The notes beneath the pieces were generated by a model. The model worked only from the letters and a program-made list of their open reading frames with translations. It was not told the DNA's origin and ran no database searches. 17,242 bases of DNA from Helicobacter sp. (GTDB taxonomy: Bacteria > Campylobacterota > Campylobacteria > Campylobacterales > Helicobacteraceae): assembly GCF_022511165.1 (NCBI RefSeq), contig NZ_JAFLSB010000031.1, positions 1-17,242 on the forward strand. The letters run 5' to 3'. Each line of letters opens with the position of its first letter. Within the stretch, counting starts at the first letter, position 1. Of this stretch, positions 1 to 7,484 are shown one piece after another. The position numbers were made by a program, and so were the translations under genes.

Positions 1-1
1 C

Positions 2-547
2 GTAAGTGAGTTACCACTTGATACAGAAATCAAATGTACCGAAGCGGTGGATAATCACGTAGAGATTCGCAAACTTGGCGAATTTATGGATTTTTGTGAA
101 AAATACCTCAAGGTCGATAATGGTATGCTTGTAGATATGACTTTCTTGCCTCGTATTAAAGAAGGTGAAATCAGAATCCTTATGCTCTATAAAGACCCTA
201 TTTATGTGGTGCATAAAAAACCAGCAGAAGGTGCTGATGCTTTCTCTGCAACGCTCTTTAGTGGTGCAAAATATCGCTATGATAAGCCTGAACAATGGAG
301 TGAGCTTGTAAGCTATTTTCTTGCAAATTTGCCAGAGATTAAAACTAAACTTGGCAACTATGATTTACCTTTGATTTGGACAGCGGATTTTATCCTTGAT
401 ACTGATGCAAATGGCAAAGACAAATATGTTTTGGGTGAAATTAACTGCTCTTGCGTGGGCTTTACTTCTCCTGCAGAATTCCTCGATAAAACTGCGCGCC
501 GCGTAGCAAATACAATTATCAATATTGTAGAAGACGCGAAGTCTTAA
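2..547 (+). CDS. ATP-grasp-type protein, C-terminal part (5' end outside window)
   Basis: The frame is open from the left edge, so the gene starts outside the window and only about 181 C-terminal residues are seen. A GTG at 47 could be mistaken for a start, but the frame continues upstream and no ribosome site precedes it. The fragment resembles the C-terminal lobe of ATP-grasp enzymes such as glutathione synthetase. It has a segment EGEIRILMLYKDPIYVVHKK, where such enzymes place the 'R-V-hydrophobic' strand, and a late LGEINCSCVGF, where they have the metal-binding E-x-N. This suggests ATP-dependent ligation of a carboxylate to an amine or thiol, but the substrate cannot be told. The family call is inference from motifs. 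The gene ends just before a strong terminator hairpin and is probably transcriptionally separate from thrB. Confidence 0.6.
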   Translation, partial: VSELPLDTEIKCTEAVDNHVEIRKLGEFMDFCEKYLKVDNGMLVDMTFLPRIKEGEIRILMLYKDPIYVVHKKPAEGADAFSATLFSGAKYRYDKPEQWSELVSYFLANLPEIKTKLGNYDLPLIWTADFILDTDANGKDKYVLGEINCSCVGFTSPAEFLDKTARRVANTIINIVEDAKS

Positions 548-553
548 TCCTCT

Positions 554-595
554 TGCTAGATTCTATTGCTTTTTGTAGAATCTAGCATTCTCTTT
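554..595 (+). terminator. Intrinsic terminator with 12-bp perfect stem
   Basis: TGCTAGATTCTA (554-565) and TAGAATCTAGCA (576-587) are perfect inverted repeats around a 10-base loop, followed by the T-rich TTCTCTTTTGTTT. It lies 7 bases after the ATP-grasp gene stop and so most likely terminates that transcript. The stem is made of two facing copies of the word AGATTCT/AGAATCT, which is strongly over-represented in this window. Confidence 0.7.
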
Positions 596-681
596 TGTTT
601 ATTAAAGTGTATAAAGCATTCATAAAAGTGCATTTCTTTCCAAGATAAGAGAATCTAAAGAAAAAGCAATCAAAAACACAT

Positions 682-687
682 TATAAT
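682..687 (+). promoter_or_regulatory. Candidate -10 box for thrB-ylxR-infB
   Basis: A perfect TATAAT lies 28 bases upstream of the thrB start. Transcription would begin near 694, giving a leader of about 22 bases. No -35 consensus is visible, which is normal for the housekeeping sigma factor of Helicobacter. Position after the terminator at 554-587 fits a new transcription unit. Confidence 0.55.
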
Positions 688-715
688 CATTAAGAATTTC
701 AGGTAAGGAGCGTGT

Positions 716-1621
716 GTGGTTGTTTCTGTCCCTGCTACAAGTGCAAATCTTGGACCGGGCTTTGATACTTTGGGTTTAGCATTGAAGCTACATAATGTTT
801 TTAGTATCACCCCCTCGCGCCTAAGCGGGATTCATATTTCAGGTGAGGGCGAGGAGTACCCAAAGCTACGCGTTGATAATATATTTGTGCGGATTTTTAA
901 TGAGATATTAAAGCGCAATGATTATCCCCCAACGCATTTTAAATTTAGCTTTACCAATTCCATACCTATATCGCGTGGGCTTGGCTCAAGCTCGGCAGTC
1001 ATTATTGGTGCGATTGTGAGCGCATATCATATAATGCAAAAGCCCATTGATAAGCCTGAAATTCTCCAACTCGCTCTTGCTTATGAAAATCACCCCGATA
1101 ATATCACCCCCGCACTCTATGGAGGATTTAATATCGCTATGCTTTCTTGTGATGAAAAAAAAGAGCAAACACATAAGGTAGTGAGTTTCCAAGCCCCCTT
1201 GCCTATGGATATTAAAGCGGTGGTAGTGATACCAAATATAGCCATTTCTACAAAAATGTCTCGTAAAGAATTACCTAAAAAATACACAACTAAAAATGCT
1301 GTTTTTAATCTCTCGCGTTCTTGTATGCTAAGTGCGGCTTTTATTACGCATAAATGGGAGCTTTTAAGAGAATCAAGCAAGGATAGATTCCACCAAAAGG
1401 TGCGTATGAAAAACTGCCCTGCTCTCTTTAGTGTGCAAAAAATTGCCTTACAAAAAGGTGCGCTCCTCTCTACTCTCTCCGGCTCTGGCTCATCATTTTT
1501 AAATATTTGCTATCGCGATGATAGCGCGGCACTTGCGCAAGTTTTGCGTGAGCAGTTCCCAAAATTTCGTGTGCTTGAGCTTGAATTTGATAATTCAGGT
1601 GCAACCCTGATAGAATCATAG
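716..1621 (+). CDS. thrB: Homoserine kinase
   Basis: ThrB phosphorylates L-homoserine to O-phosphohomoserine with ATP, the penultimate step of threonine synthesis, in the cytoplasm. The 301-residue length is typical. All three GHMP-kinase motifs are visible: the N-terminal PATSANLGPGFD (residues 6-17), the phosphate-binding GLGSSSA (88-94) and a C-terminal glycine/serine-rich TLSGSGSSF. The start is GTG at 716, with TAAGGAG at 704-710 placed 5 bases upstream. No alternative in-frame start fits. The gene heads a + strand cluster with ylxR (19 bases downstream) and infB, an order I recall from H. pylori (HP1050-HP1048). No other threonine genes are in the window. Confidence 0.95.
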   Translation: MVVSVPATSANLGPGFDTLGLALKLHNVFSITPSRLSGIHISGEGEEYPKLRVDNIFVRIFNEILKRNDYPPTHFKFSFTNSIPISRGLGSSSAVIIGAIVSAYHIMQKPIDKPEILQLALAYENHPDNITPALYGGFNIAMLSCDEKKEQTHKVVSFQAPLPMDIKAVVVIPNIAISTKMSRKELPKKYTTKNAVFNLSRSCMLSAAFITHKWELLRESSKDRFHQKVRMKNCPALFSVQKIALQKGALLSTLSGSGSSFLNICYRDDSAALAQVLREQFPKFRVLELEFDNSGATLIES

Positions 1622-1640
1622 AATCTTTAGGTATAATAGC

Positions 1641-1895
1641 GTGAAACAACCCAAGCAAACGCGTATGTGTGTGAGATGTCGTAAAAGATTTCAGCAAAAG
1701 GAGCTTCTAAGACTGCAGAGTAATGGTTATTCCCTATGTGCATTTAGCGGGAGAGGGCGGAGTTTTTATGTGTGTGAGGAATGCCTAGCGCAGCCCAAAA
1801 CATTTCAAATTATCATTAAAATGAATAAACTTAAAGTCAGCGAAGAGCTGATTGCAACGATAAAGGAGATATGGAATCTATGGCAGAAAAAATAA
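1641..1895 (+). CDS. ylxR: YlxR/RnpM family RNA-binding protein (DUF448)
   Basis: This is an 84-residue basic protein of the YlxR family, small RNA-binding proteins usually encoded between nusA and infB; in Firmicutes the homologue has been linked to RNase P (RnpM). The family signature GRGRS-x-YVC is at residues 37-45. Two CxxC pairs (C10/C13 and C45/C48) could bind zinc, which would be an inference for this copy. The GTG start at 1641 has only a weak AGG upstream, and a perfect TATAAT (1632-1637) ends 3 bases before it. If that box is a real promoter, its transcript would begin inside the gene and could only use ATG 1665. The end overlaps the start of infB by 16 bases, implying translational coupling. 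Confidence 0.85.
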   Translation: MKQPKQTRMCVRCRKRFQQKELLRLQSNGYSLCAFSGRGRSFYVCEECLAQPKTFQIIIKMNKLKVSEELIATIKEIWNLWQKK

Positions 1896-4477
1896 GGCTA
1901 ACACAAGTTGGTGCGGAGTTTGGGCAAAGCGCAGGGTTTGCCTTTGAAAAAGCCAAAGAAATAGGCTTAAAGGTAAAAACCGCTTCAAGCTCGATTACAA
2001 TAGAAGAGGCTGGTTGGCTAGTTGAATACATCACTACCGGCATCAATCCTATCGCTGCACAAGAGCCCAAAGATGAGACTAAAAAGCCCAAAAAAAGCAG
2101 CACAAAAACAGATTCTAAGACAAGTAAAAAAACAGAATCTAAAACAAGCAAAGAAAAAGCTCCCAAAAAAGAAAGCCCCAAGAAAGAAAAACAAACTCAA
2201 AAAGCAAGTGAAAAAAAATCTACAAAACAGACACAAGAAATCACAGAATCTCCCACAAGCAAAGAATCACAAGCTCCTTTAGTAACACCTCCTGAAGCTA
2301 AAGGTTTGCGCATTGTGCGCAAAAATAGGGTGCAAGAACCAAAGGCAGAATCTAAAAAAGAGGAAGTAAAAAAACCTACATTAAGCTATAAAGAGCTGCT
2401 TGCTGATAGTGCCAATGAGGAGCAAAAAAAGCAGAAAAAAGACAAGCCTAAGCCCAAAGTTGCCCATAAGCATACTGATCAAAAAATGCACATTCTTGAT
2501 GATAGGGATATTGCTTCTGGTTATGATGATGAGCAAGATGAGATTATGCTTTTTGATTTGAATGAGACACAAGTGCGTGATGAGGAAGAAGAAAATCAAA
2601 TTCGCCAAGCTATCACAGAGCGTGTGCATATTCATCGTAAGAATCCGTGGATGAATGAGGGGAGCATAAAGCGTGGAGGTAAGCGGCGCAAACCTGTGAA
2701 AATTGCAAAAAATGTCGATAAAATCAAAGGTCCTATTTCAATCCCTGAAGAAATACGCGTGTATGAATTTGCCGAGATGACAAAGCTAGAGCTTAAAGAT
2801 GTGATTAAGGTACTCTTTAATCTTGGCGTTATGGCGACAAAAAATGATTTTTTAGATAGAGATGCCATTGAGATTTTAAGTGAGGAGTTTGAGCTTGAAA
2901 TCTCAATCCAAGATGTGCAAGCCCACGATAGTATCGAATCCCCGCTTGGGTATGATGTGCAAGAAGTTGAGCGTCCGCCTGTGGTTACAATTATGGGGCA
3001 TGTCGATCACGGCAAAACCTCTTTGCTTGATTATATCCGCAATTCGCGCGTAGCAAGTGGTGAAGCTGGAGGCATTACTCAACATATTGGCGCATATATG
3101 GTGGAAAAAAATGGCAAAAAAATTAGTTTTATTGATACACCCGGACACGAGGCTTTCACACAAATGCGCTCTCGTGGGGCACAGGTAACTGATATTGCTA
3201 TTATTGTGATTGCCGCAGATGATGGCGTAAAACAACAAACCATTGAAGCACTCAATCACGCAAAGGCTGCTAATGTGCAGATTATCATTGCTATGAACAA
3301 AATGGATAAGGAAAATGCCAATCCCGACAAGCTTAAAGCCGAGTGTGCTGAACTTGGATTTACGCCAAATGATTGGGGCGGGGAATATGAGTTTATCCCC
3401 ATTTCTGCAAAAACCGGCGAGGGTGTAGAACATCTGCTTGAGACAATCCTTATTCAAGCTGAAGTATTAGAGCTTAAAGCCCCACAACTTGGGCAGGCAA
3501 AAGCGATTGTGCTTGAAGCGAGTTTAGAAAAAGGGCGAGGACCGGTGGCAACTATCATCGTGCAAAATGGTGTTTTAAGACTTGGAGATTCTATTGTAGC
3601 AGATACAGCTTTTGGGCGTGTGAGGGCATTGATTGATGATAGAGGAGAGAATATTACAGAGCTTTATCCCTCTGGCGTAGCTGTTGTTACAGGGCTTTCT
3701 CTTGTGCCACAAGCTGGAACAACGCTTCTAAGCGTAGAAAATGATGGTATAGCAAGAGAATATGCGCAAAAAAGGGCTTTGTATTTGCGTCAAAAAGAGC
3801 TAAGTAAAAGCACAAAGGTTACTTTTGATGAACTAGGAGAAATGGTTGCACAGGGGAATCTCAAAACCCTCCCATTGATTATTAAGGCAGATACGCAAGG
3901 TAGTCTTGAGGCTATTAAGGCAAATGTAGAGAATCTTAGTAACGATGAGGTGCGCGTGAATGTGATTGGTTTTGGTGTAGGGGGTATTAGCGAGGGAGAT
4001 ATCAGCCTATGTGCTACAAGCGATAATAGCGTGATTTTAGGCTTTAATGTCCGTCCCACAGGTAGCGTGAAAGCAAAGGCAAAAGAGCTTGGCGTGAATA
4101 TTAAAACTTATTCGGTGATTTATGATCTTTTTGATGATATTAAGGCATTGCTTGGTGGGCTAATGTCGCCTATTATTGAGGAAGAAAATACAGGACAAGC
4201 CCAAGTGCGTGAAACCTTTAATATTCCCAAAGTTGGCACGATTGCAGGTTGTATGGTGGTTGAAGGAAATATTCAAAGAGGCATCAAAGTGCGCCTTATT
4301 CGTGATGGTGTAGTGGTGCATACAGGGGCGATTGCTTCGCTTAAGAGATTCAAAGATGATGTCAAAGAAGTCTCCAAGGGTTATGAATGTGGGATTATGC
4401 TTGAAAATTATAATGATATAAAAGTTGGTGATGTGTTTGAAACTTATAAAGAAGTGCCAAAAACAAAGACTTTGTAA
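1880..4477 (+). CDS. infB: Translation initiation factor IF-2
   Basis: IF-2 is a GTPase that brings fMet-tRNA to the 30S subunit and promotes 50S joining. Numbered from ATG 1880, a short helical head is followed by a lysine-rich low-complexity linker (about 55-215). Next come the IF2-N-like region (about 300-350), the G domain and the C-terminal beta-barrel/tRNA-binding domains. G-domain motifs are intact: GHVDHGKT (373-380), DTPGH (419-423), NKMD (473-476) and SAK (509-511). Two starts are possible. ATG 1871 leaves only 2 bases after the AAGGAG at 1863-1868, while ATG 1880 leaves 11, so 1880 is preferred but not certain. The gene overlaps ylxR. The usual downstream partners rbfA and rimP are not present. 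Confidence 0.96.
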   Translation: MAEKIRLTQVGAEFGQSAGFAFEKAKEIGLKVKTASSSITIEEAGWLVEYITTGINPIAAQEPKDETKKPKKSSTKTDSKTSKKTESKTSKEKAPKKESPKKEKQTQKASEKKSTKQTQEITESPTSKESQAPLVTPPEAKGLRIVRKNRVQEPKAESKKEEVKKPTLSYKELLADSANEEQKKQKKDKPKPKVAHKHTDQKMHILDDRDIASGYDDEQDEIMLFDLNETQVRDEEEENQIRQAITERVHIHRKNPWMNEGSIKRGGKRRKPVKIAKNVDKIKGPISIPEEIRVYEFAEMTKLELKDVIKVLFNLGVMATKNDFLDRDAIEILSEEFELEISIQDVQAHDSIESPLGYDVQEVERPPVVTIMGHVDHGKTSLLDYIRNSRVASGEAGGITQHIGAYMVEKNGKKISFIDTPGHEAFTQMRSRGAQVTDIAIIVIAADDGVKQQTIEALNHAKAANVQIIIAMNKMDKENANPDKLKAECAELGFTPNDWGGEYEFIPISAKTGEGVEHLLETILIQAEVLELKAPQLGQAKAIVLEASLEKGRGPVATIIVQNGVLRLGDSIVADTAFGRVRALIDDRGENITELYPSGVAVVTGLSLVPQAGTTLLSVENDGIAREYAQKRALYLRQKELSKSTKVTFDELGEMVAQGNLKTLPLIIKADTQGSLEAIKANVENLSNDEVRVNVIGFGVGGISEGDISLCATSDNSVILGFNVRPTGSVKAKAKELGVNIKTYSVIYDLFDDIKALLGGLMSPIIEEENTGQAQVRETFNIPKVGTIAGCMVVEGNIQRGIKVRLIRDGVVVHTGAIASLKRFKDDVKEVSKGYECGIMLENYNDIKVGDVFETYKEVPKTKTL

Positions 4478-4488
4478 GGAAAGTGTGA

Positions 4489-4608
4489 ATGCACAATGCA
4501 GATTCTACAAAGCCTAAAAGGGATTTTGAAGTGGATTTGGAGTTTGTTGATTGTGCTGTTTCATTTAACATCAAAGCACAATCGCTTACTTTGATTGAAT
4601 GCGGATAA
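4489..4608 (+). CDS. Possible 39-residue protein after infB (unrecognised)
   Basis: An ATG-started frame of 39 codons follows infB, with AAGGA at 4476-4480 placed 8 bases before it. The product is mostly acidic and polar and has no motif I recognise; it is not RbfA, which would be expected here. It is in the same frame as the hydrophobic pseudogene downstream, separated by stop codons at 4606 and 4618, so it may be a remnant rather than a functional gene. The decent ribosome site is the only positive evidence. Confidence 0.3.
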   Translation: MHNADSTKPKRDFEVDLEFVDCAVSFNIKAQSLTLIECG

Positions 4609-4616
4609 GTTTTTGA

Positions 4617-4905
4617 ATGAAAATTTTTATTAGCCCTTGTAGCTCTTGCTGTACCATTGTTGTTAGGATTTTTACAAGGAGCGATTGTTGTTGTGCTACA
4701 AGGTATTTTGGAGCATTATAAACTTGAAACGATAAGCTATGTTACGCCTTTAGGTATAGGAATTTTATATTTAATATACCTATGATTTTTTCTTAAAAAA
4801 ATCTTTCATACAAGACATGTGATTTTGGCGAGCTTATGTTCTATTGCTGCTTCTCTAGGATTTGCAATTTTTAGTTTTCTCAATATCGATTATTTTTATT
4901 TTTAA
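4617..4905 (+). pseudogene. Decayed small membrane-protein gene
   Basis: The frame beginning at 4618 encodes about 95 residues with roughly three hydrophobic segments, near codons 2-18, 40-55 and 70-90. An ATG at 4617 is one base out of frame: deleting one A from the run 4620-4623 would give MKFLLALVALAVPLLLGF and continue through the whole frame. A TGA at 4783-4785 interrupts the same frame between a LIYL and a FFLKK segment, where a tryptophan codon (TGG) would be natural. The frame ends at TAA 4903-4905. Two independent lesions in an otherwise coherent hydrophobic reading frame point to a pseudogene. Sequencing error or programmed recoding are less likely alternatives. I cannot name the original family. 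Confidence 0.55.
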
Positions 4906-4990
4906 TCCTTATTCATCTTATGGTTTTAATTCACCTGATTGCTGCCCTTAGCAAAATTGTAAAATAAAAAGTATTTATTGGTTTTGTTTA

Positions 4991-5035
4991 GCTTTTTTAA
5001 GCAATTTTAGAGTTTAGTTTCTTAAAAAGCTTTTG
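4991..5035 (+). terminator. Candidate terminator hairpin between convergent units
   Basis: GCTTTTTTAAG (4991-5001) can pair with CTTAAAAAGC (5021-5030), with one bulged T and a 19-base loop, followed by TTTTGCTCTT. It sits between the infB side and the convergent ftsL-like gene. The stem is mostly A-T, so efficiency is doubtful. The rest of 4906-5091 is AT-rich and shows no gene on either strand. Confidence 0.35.
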
Positions 5036-5091
5036 CTCTTCACATAGAGTTTTATTCTATCGCAGCTATTTTATGTGCTATGGGACGTTTT

Positions 5092-5409
5092 TTAATTGAG
5101 TATCAAAAACTTATAGCGCAAATCCTCTACTTCGTGTTTGAGACGCTTGTTTTCATCAAGGAGTATATCATATTGGGTTTGCAAATTGATTATATCTTTG
5201 CTCAAATAGTAAATGGTATTGGCAAGATAGACTTTTGGCACGCATAAAAGTAGCACCAAAAGCACCAAAATAAAGGCATTTCTTAGCTCCTTAAACCCTA
5301 AGCCTTGCTCTTTGCTTTTTTTAGTGGATTCTATAAGCTCATCTTTCTCCCACTCATTCACACGCGATTGGGGCAAGATGAGATTTTTGAGGGGATATTT
5401 TTCACTCAT
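5092..5409 (-). CDS. FtsL-like cell-division protein
   Basis: The 105-residue protein has the layout of FtsL, a bitopic division protein that works with FtsB and FtsQ to activate septal peptidoglycan synthesis. It has a polar cytoplasmic head (1-43), one membrane segment (about 44-63) and a periplasmic coiled coil rich in Leu/Asn/Lys/Glu (about 64-100). Its place directly after rsmH is the classic ftsL position in the division and cell-wall cluster. The ATG start overlaps the rsmH stop by 8 bases (ATGAGTGA), so translation is probably coupled. FtsL sequences diverge strongly, so the name rests on architecture and position; an FtsB/DivIC-type protein is the alternative. Confidence 0.65.
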   Translation of the reverse strand: MSEKYPLKNLILPQSRVNEWEKDELIESTKKSKEQGLGFKELRNAFILVLLVLLLCVPKVYLANTIYYLSKDIINLQTQYDILLDENKRLKHEVEDLRYKFLILN

Positions 5410-6343
5410 TTCCTGTTCCTAATGCAAAAATACGTAGTTTCGCACTACGCGAACGTTTATTTTGGGAAATTTCTTGGCTTTTTGGAGTAATAGGCTTCTT
5501 GGTAAGAATCTCCCCTAAAGCATTATTATTTCCACATTCACATTTATAATTTTCCTGCGGACAAATACAGGATTTACTCCATTGCTTAAAGTATTGTTTG
5601 ATGATTCTATCCTCCAAAGAATGAAAGGCAATAATGCCTATTTTGCAATTTTTGAGTATTTTTGCACGATAGGCTTGCTCTATGCTTGAAAGCAAAGTGC
5701 GGAGTTCATTAAGCTCATCATTGACTTCAATGCGTAAGGCTTGAAATGCCAAAGTCGCTGGGTGAATCCCGCCTGTGCGAGGAAAATGCCCCTCAATAAG
5801 TGCGCTAAGCTCTGCGCAACTCTCAAAAGGTTTTCTCTCTCTTGATTCTACAATAATATGTGTCAATTTTTTGCTTTGTTTGAATTCACCATAGATTCTA
5901 AATATTTCTTCTAGGCGTGTGGGCGGATAGGAATTGAGCACCTTTTGTGCGCTAAACTCTGCGCGCGTATCCATACGCATATCAAGATTTTTGGAGCTAA
6001 AGTTAAAGCCTCGAAGCTTATCATCAAGCTGCATAGAACTTACGCCAAGATCTGCAATAATCCCTCTGCTTTGCTTTAAAATCCTTTTGTCTAAGTGTTC
6101 AAGGGCAGCAGAAAAAGCGCAGTGGTGAAAATGTATGCGTGAAGCATAAGGTTGCAAACGCTCTTTTGCTAAAGTAATAGCGGAATTGTCCCTATCAAAA
6201 GCATATACTTGTGTGAGAGGGGAAGATTCTAAAAAGGCTAGAGTATGCCCACCAAAGCCAAGTGTGCAATCAATAAGCACTCCACCCTGCCATTGCAAAC
6301 CCTCAAGCAGCTCATCTTTTAAGACCGAAAAATGTTTGAGCAT
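5402..6343 (-). CDS. rsmH: 16S rRNA (cytosine(1402)-N(4))-methyltransferase
   Basis: RsmH (MraW) transfers a methyl group from S-adenosylmethionine to N4 of C1402 in the 16S rRNA decoding centre. The 313-residue length is typical. The SAM-binding motif I is DCTLGFGGH (residues 25-33), followed by AFDRD (48-52), which contacts the cofactor. The conserved LGVSSMQLD, RGFNF and DMRMD blocks and the late IAFHSLEDRIIK are present. The ATG start at 6343 is 2 bases after the pilO-like stop and the end overlaps the ftsL-like start by 8 bases, so it sits in the middle of a coupled operon. In many bacteria rsmH heads the division cluster; here it follows a pilus-platform-like set. Confidence 0.96.
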   Translation of the reverse strand: MLKHFSVLKDELLEGLQWQGGVLIDCTLGFGGHTLAFLESSPLTQVYAFDRDNSAITLAKERLQPYASRIHFHHCAFSAALEHLDKRILKQSRGIIADLGVSSMQLDDKLRGFNFSSKNLDMRMDTRAEFSAQKVLNSYPPTRLEEIFRIYGEFKQSKKLTHIIVESRERKPFESCAELSALIEGHFPRTGGIHPATLAFQALRIEVNDELNELRTLLSSIEQAYRAKILKNCKIGIIAFHSLEDRIIKQYFKQWSKSCICPQENYKCECGNNNALGEILTKKPITPKSQEISQNKRSRSAKLRIFALGTGNE

Positions 6344-6345
6344 TT

Positions 6346-6927
6346 TTAGGGCTTAAAATAATCAAATTTTAGATGATCATCAAGAATAATAGGGTGCTCG
6401 GTATAAACAGAATATTTTACAATAAGAAACAATATAAAATAAATTTGCTTACTCTTTTCGTCAAATTCCATTTTTAGAGGTAAATCCACTTTTACAAAAT
6501 AAGGTATTGTATTTGCCCACGATATAAAATCCTCTATACTTTGGGTATCTGGAGCATAACCAATAATCTCATAACGCGTATCAATAATATCTTGCTCCTT
6601 GTTGTCAGAGAGTTTTTTAATCTCTACTGCATTAAATCGAGTTTGGAGCAATTCAAGCAATTTTGCCTCATCGCTTTGATGATGAAGACTTGCAAGCAGT
6701 CTGTGATTTTGAATCGAAAATGTTTTAAGTTGAGCTTCTATGTCAAGATAATCTTTATTGGCTTGATTAAAAGCAATCCGTGTTTTTCTATTTTCTAGGG
6801 TTTGTTTTTTGTATTCTGTGATTTGGGGAACGAGAAAATTCGCAATACAAAACGCACAAATAGCAGCAAAAACTAAAAACCACACAAAGTTTTTAATTGC
6901 ATAATCTATACGAAAGTCATTATCCAT
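6346..6927 (-). CDS. PilO/GspM-like inner-membrane protein
   Basis: This 193-residue bitopic protein has a short cytoplasmic head, one membrane helix (about 13-33) and a coiled-coil stretch (about 38-80). An alpha/beta region (about 85-175) contains a YEIIGYAPDTQSIEDFISWA segment typical of PilO-like domains. PilO proteins pair with PilN in the periplasm to align type IV pilus or type II secretion machines. The start ATG 6927 has AAGGAG 7 bases upstream and overlaps the pilN-like stop by 8 bases. The rsmH start is 2 bases beyond its own stop. The assignment rests on architecture, the segment named and the neighbouring PilM- and PilN-like genes. Overall sequence similarity to studied PilO proteins is probably low. 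Confidence 0.55.
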   Translation of the reverse strand: MDNDFRIDYAIKNFVWFLVFAAICAFCIANFLVPQITEYKKQTLENRKTRIAFNQANKDYLDIEAQLKTFSIQNHRLLASLHHQSDEAKLLELLQTRFNAVEIKKLSDNKEQDIIDTRYEIIGYAPDTQSIEDFISWANTIPYFVKVDLPLKMEFDEKSKQIYFILFLIVKYSVYTEHPIILDDHLKFDYFKP

Positions 6928-7477
6928 CTTCGGGCTCCTTCTCCTTTTCTTCTATTTTAAGAGGTTTAATTGCGGGATTTGCTTTGCTCACAGATACAAA
7001 ATTAAACCACCCACTCATCAAAGGAAAAAACTCCACTCTTGTTTGGCTAAATATAGCACGTAATGGGGCTTCAAGGAGGAATTTATAAACCTCTTTTGAA
7101 GGTGTTAAGCCATTCATTGCAAGCATATTGTAATCAAGCTCTATGCTTTTGGCGACAATTTGATCGGGTATGAGTTTAAGGAGGTTTGATAAACCCTCTT
7201 TAAGTAGCTGATTTTGTAATTGTACTTCTTTGCCAAGATTGGCTTCATAATCAAGTCGTTCGATATAATCTTTTACCACAATCGCCTTAAGTTTTATGTG
7301 TTGAATATCTTTTTCAGCCTTAGCTCGTTCAGCAATTTTAGCTACTCTTTGTTTTTCAACCACCTCTGCAAAGCCAATGATACACACAACTGCCAATATG
7401 CTATATATAAGCCAAATTTTTGTGTAACGTTTGAAGATGTTTTTTGGTTTTGGTTGTATAAAGCTATAAGTCATCAT
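6920..7477 (-). CDS. PilN-like inner-membrane protein
   Basis: From ATG 7477 the protein has 185 residues: a short head, one membrane helix (about 21-37), a charged coiled-coil stretch (about 42-100) and a compact domain. That domain has LPxx-like IPDQIVAKSIELDYNMLAM (103-121), followed by NG and a FLLEAPLR helix (133-140). This 'L-x-P-x-x-V-x-L-x-x-L-x-x-x-x-x-x-x-L-x-G' course is the classic PilN/GspL periplasmic fold entry. The frame is open up to 7522, but the only good ribosome site (GAGGA, 4 bases before 7477) supports this start, 7 bases after the pilM-like stop; ATG 7474 is equally reachable. The tail is rich in Lys and Glu. The function as a PilM-PilO linker is inferred from context. 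Confidence 0.6.
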   Translation of the reverse strand: MMTYSFIQPKPKNIFKRYTKIWLIYSILAVVCIIGFAEVVEKQRVAKIAERAKAEKDIQHIKLKAIVVKDYIERLDYEANLGKEVQLQNQLLKEGLSNLLKLIPDQIVAKSIELDYNMLAMNGLTPSKEVYKFLLEAPLRAIFSQTRVEFFPLMSGWFNFVSVSKANPAIKPLKIEEKEKEPEDG

Positions 7478-7484
7478 ATTGTCC

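Noticed and set aside
2018..2282. Overlapping long frames on both strands inside the infB linker
   Set aside because: They are by-products of the lysine-rich low-complexity codons (AAA/AAG) of IF-2 and lack ribosome sites.
2903..3457. 184-codon frame on the - strand within infB
   Set aside because: It lies antisense to the conserved G domain, has no ribosome site and gives no protein-like composition.
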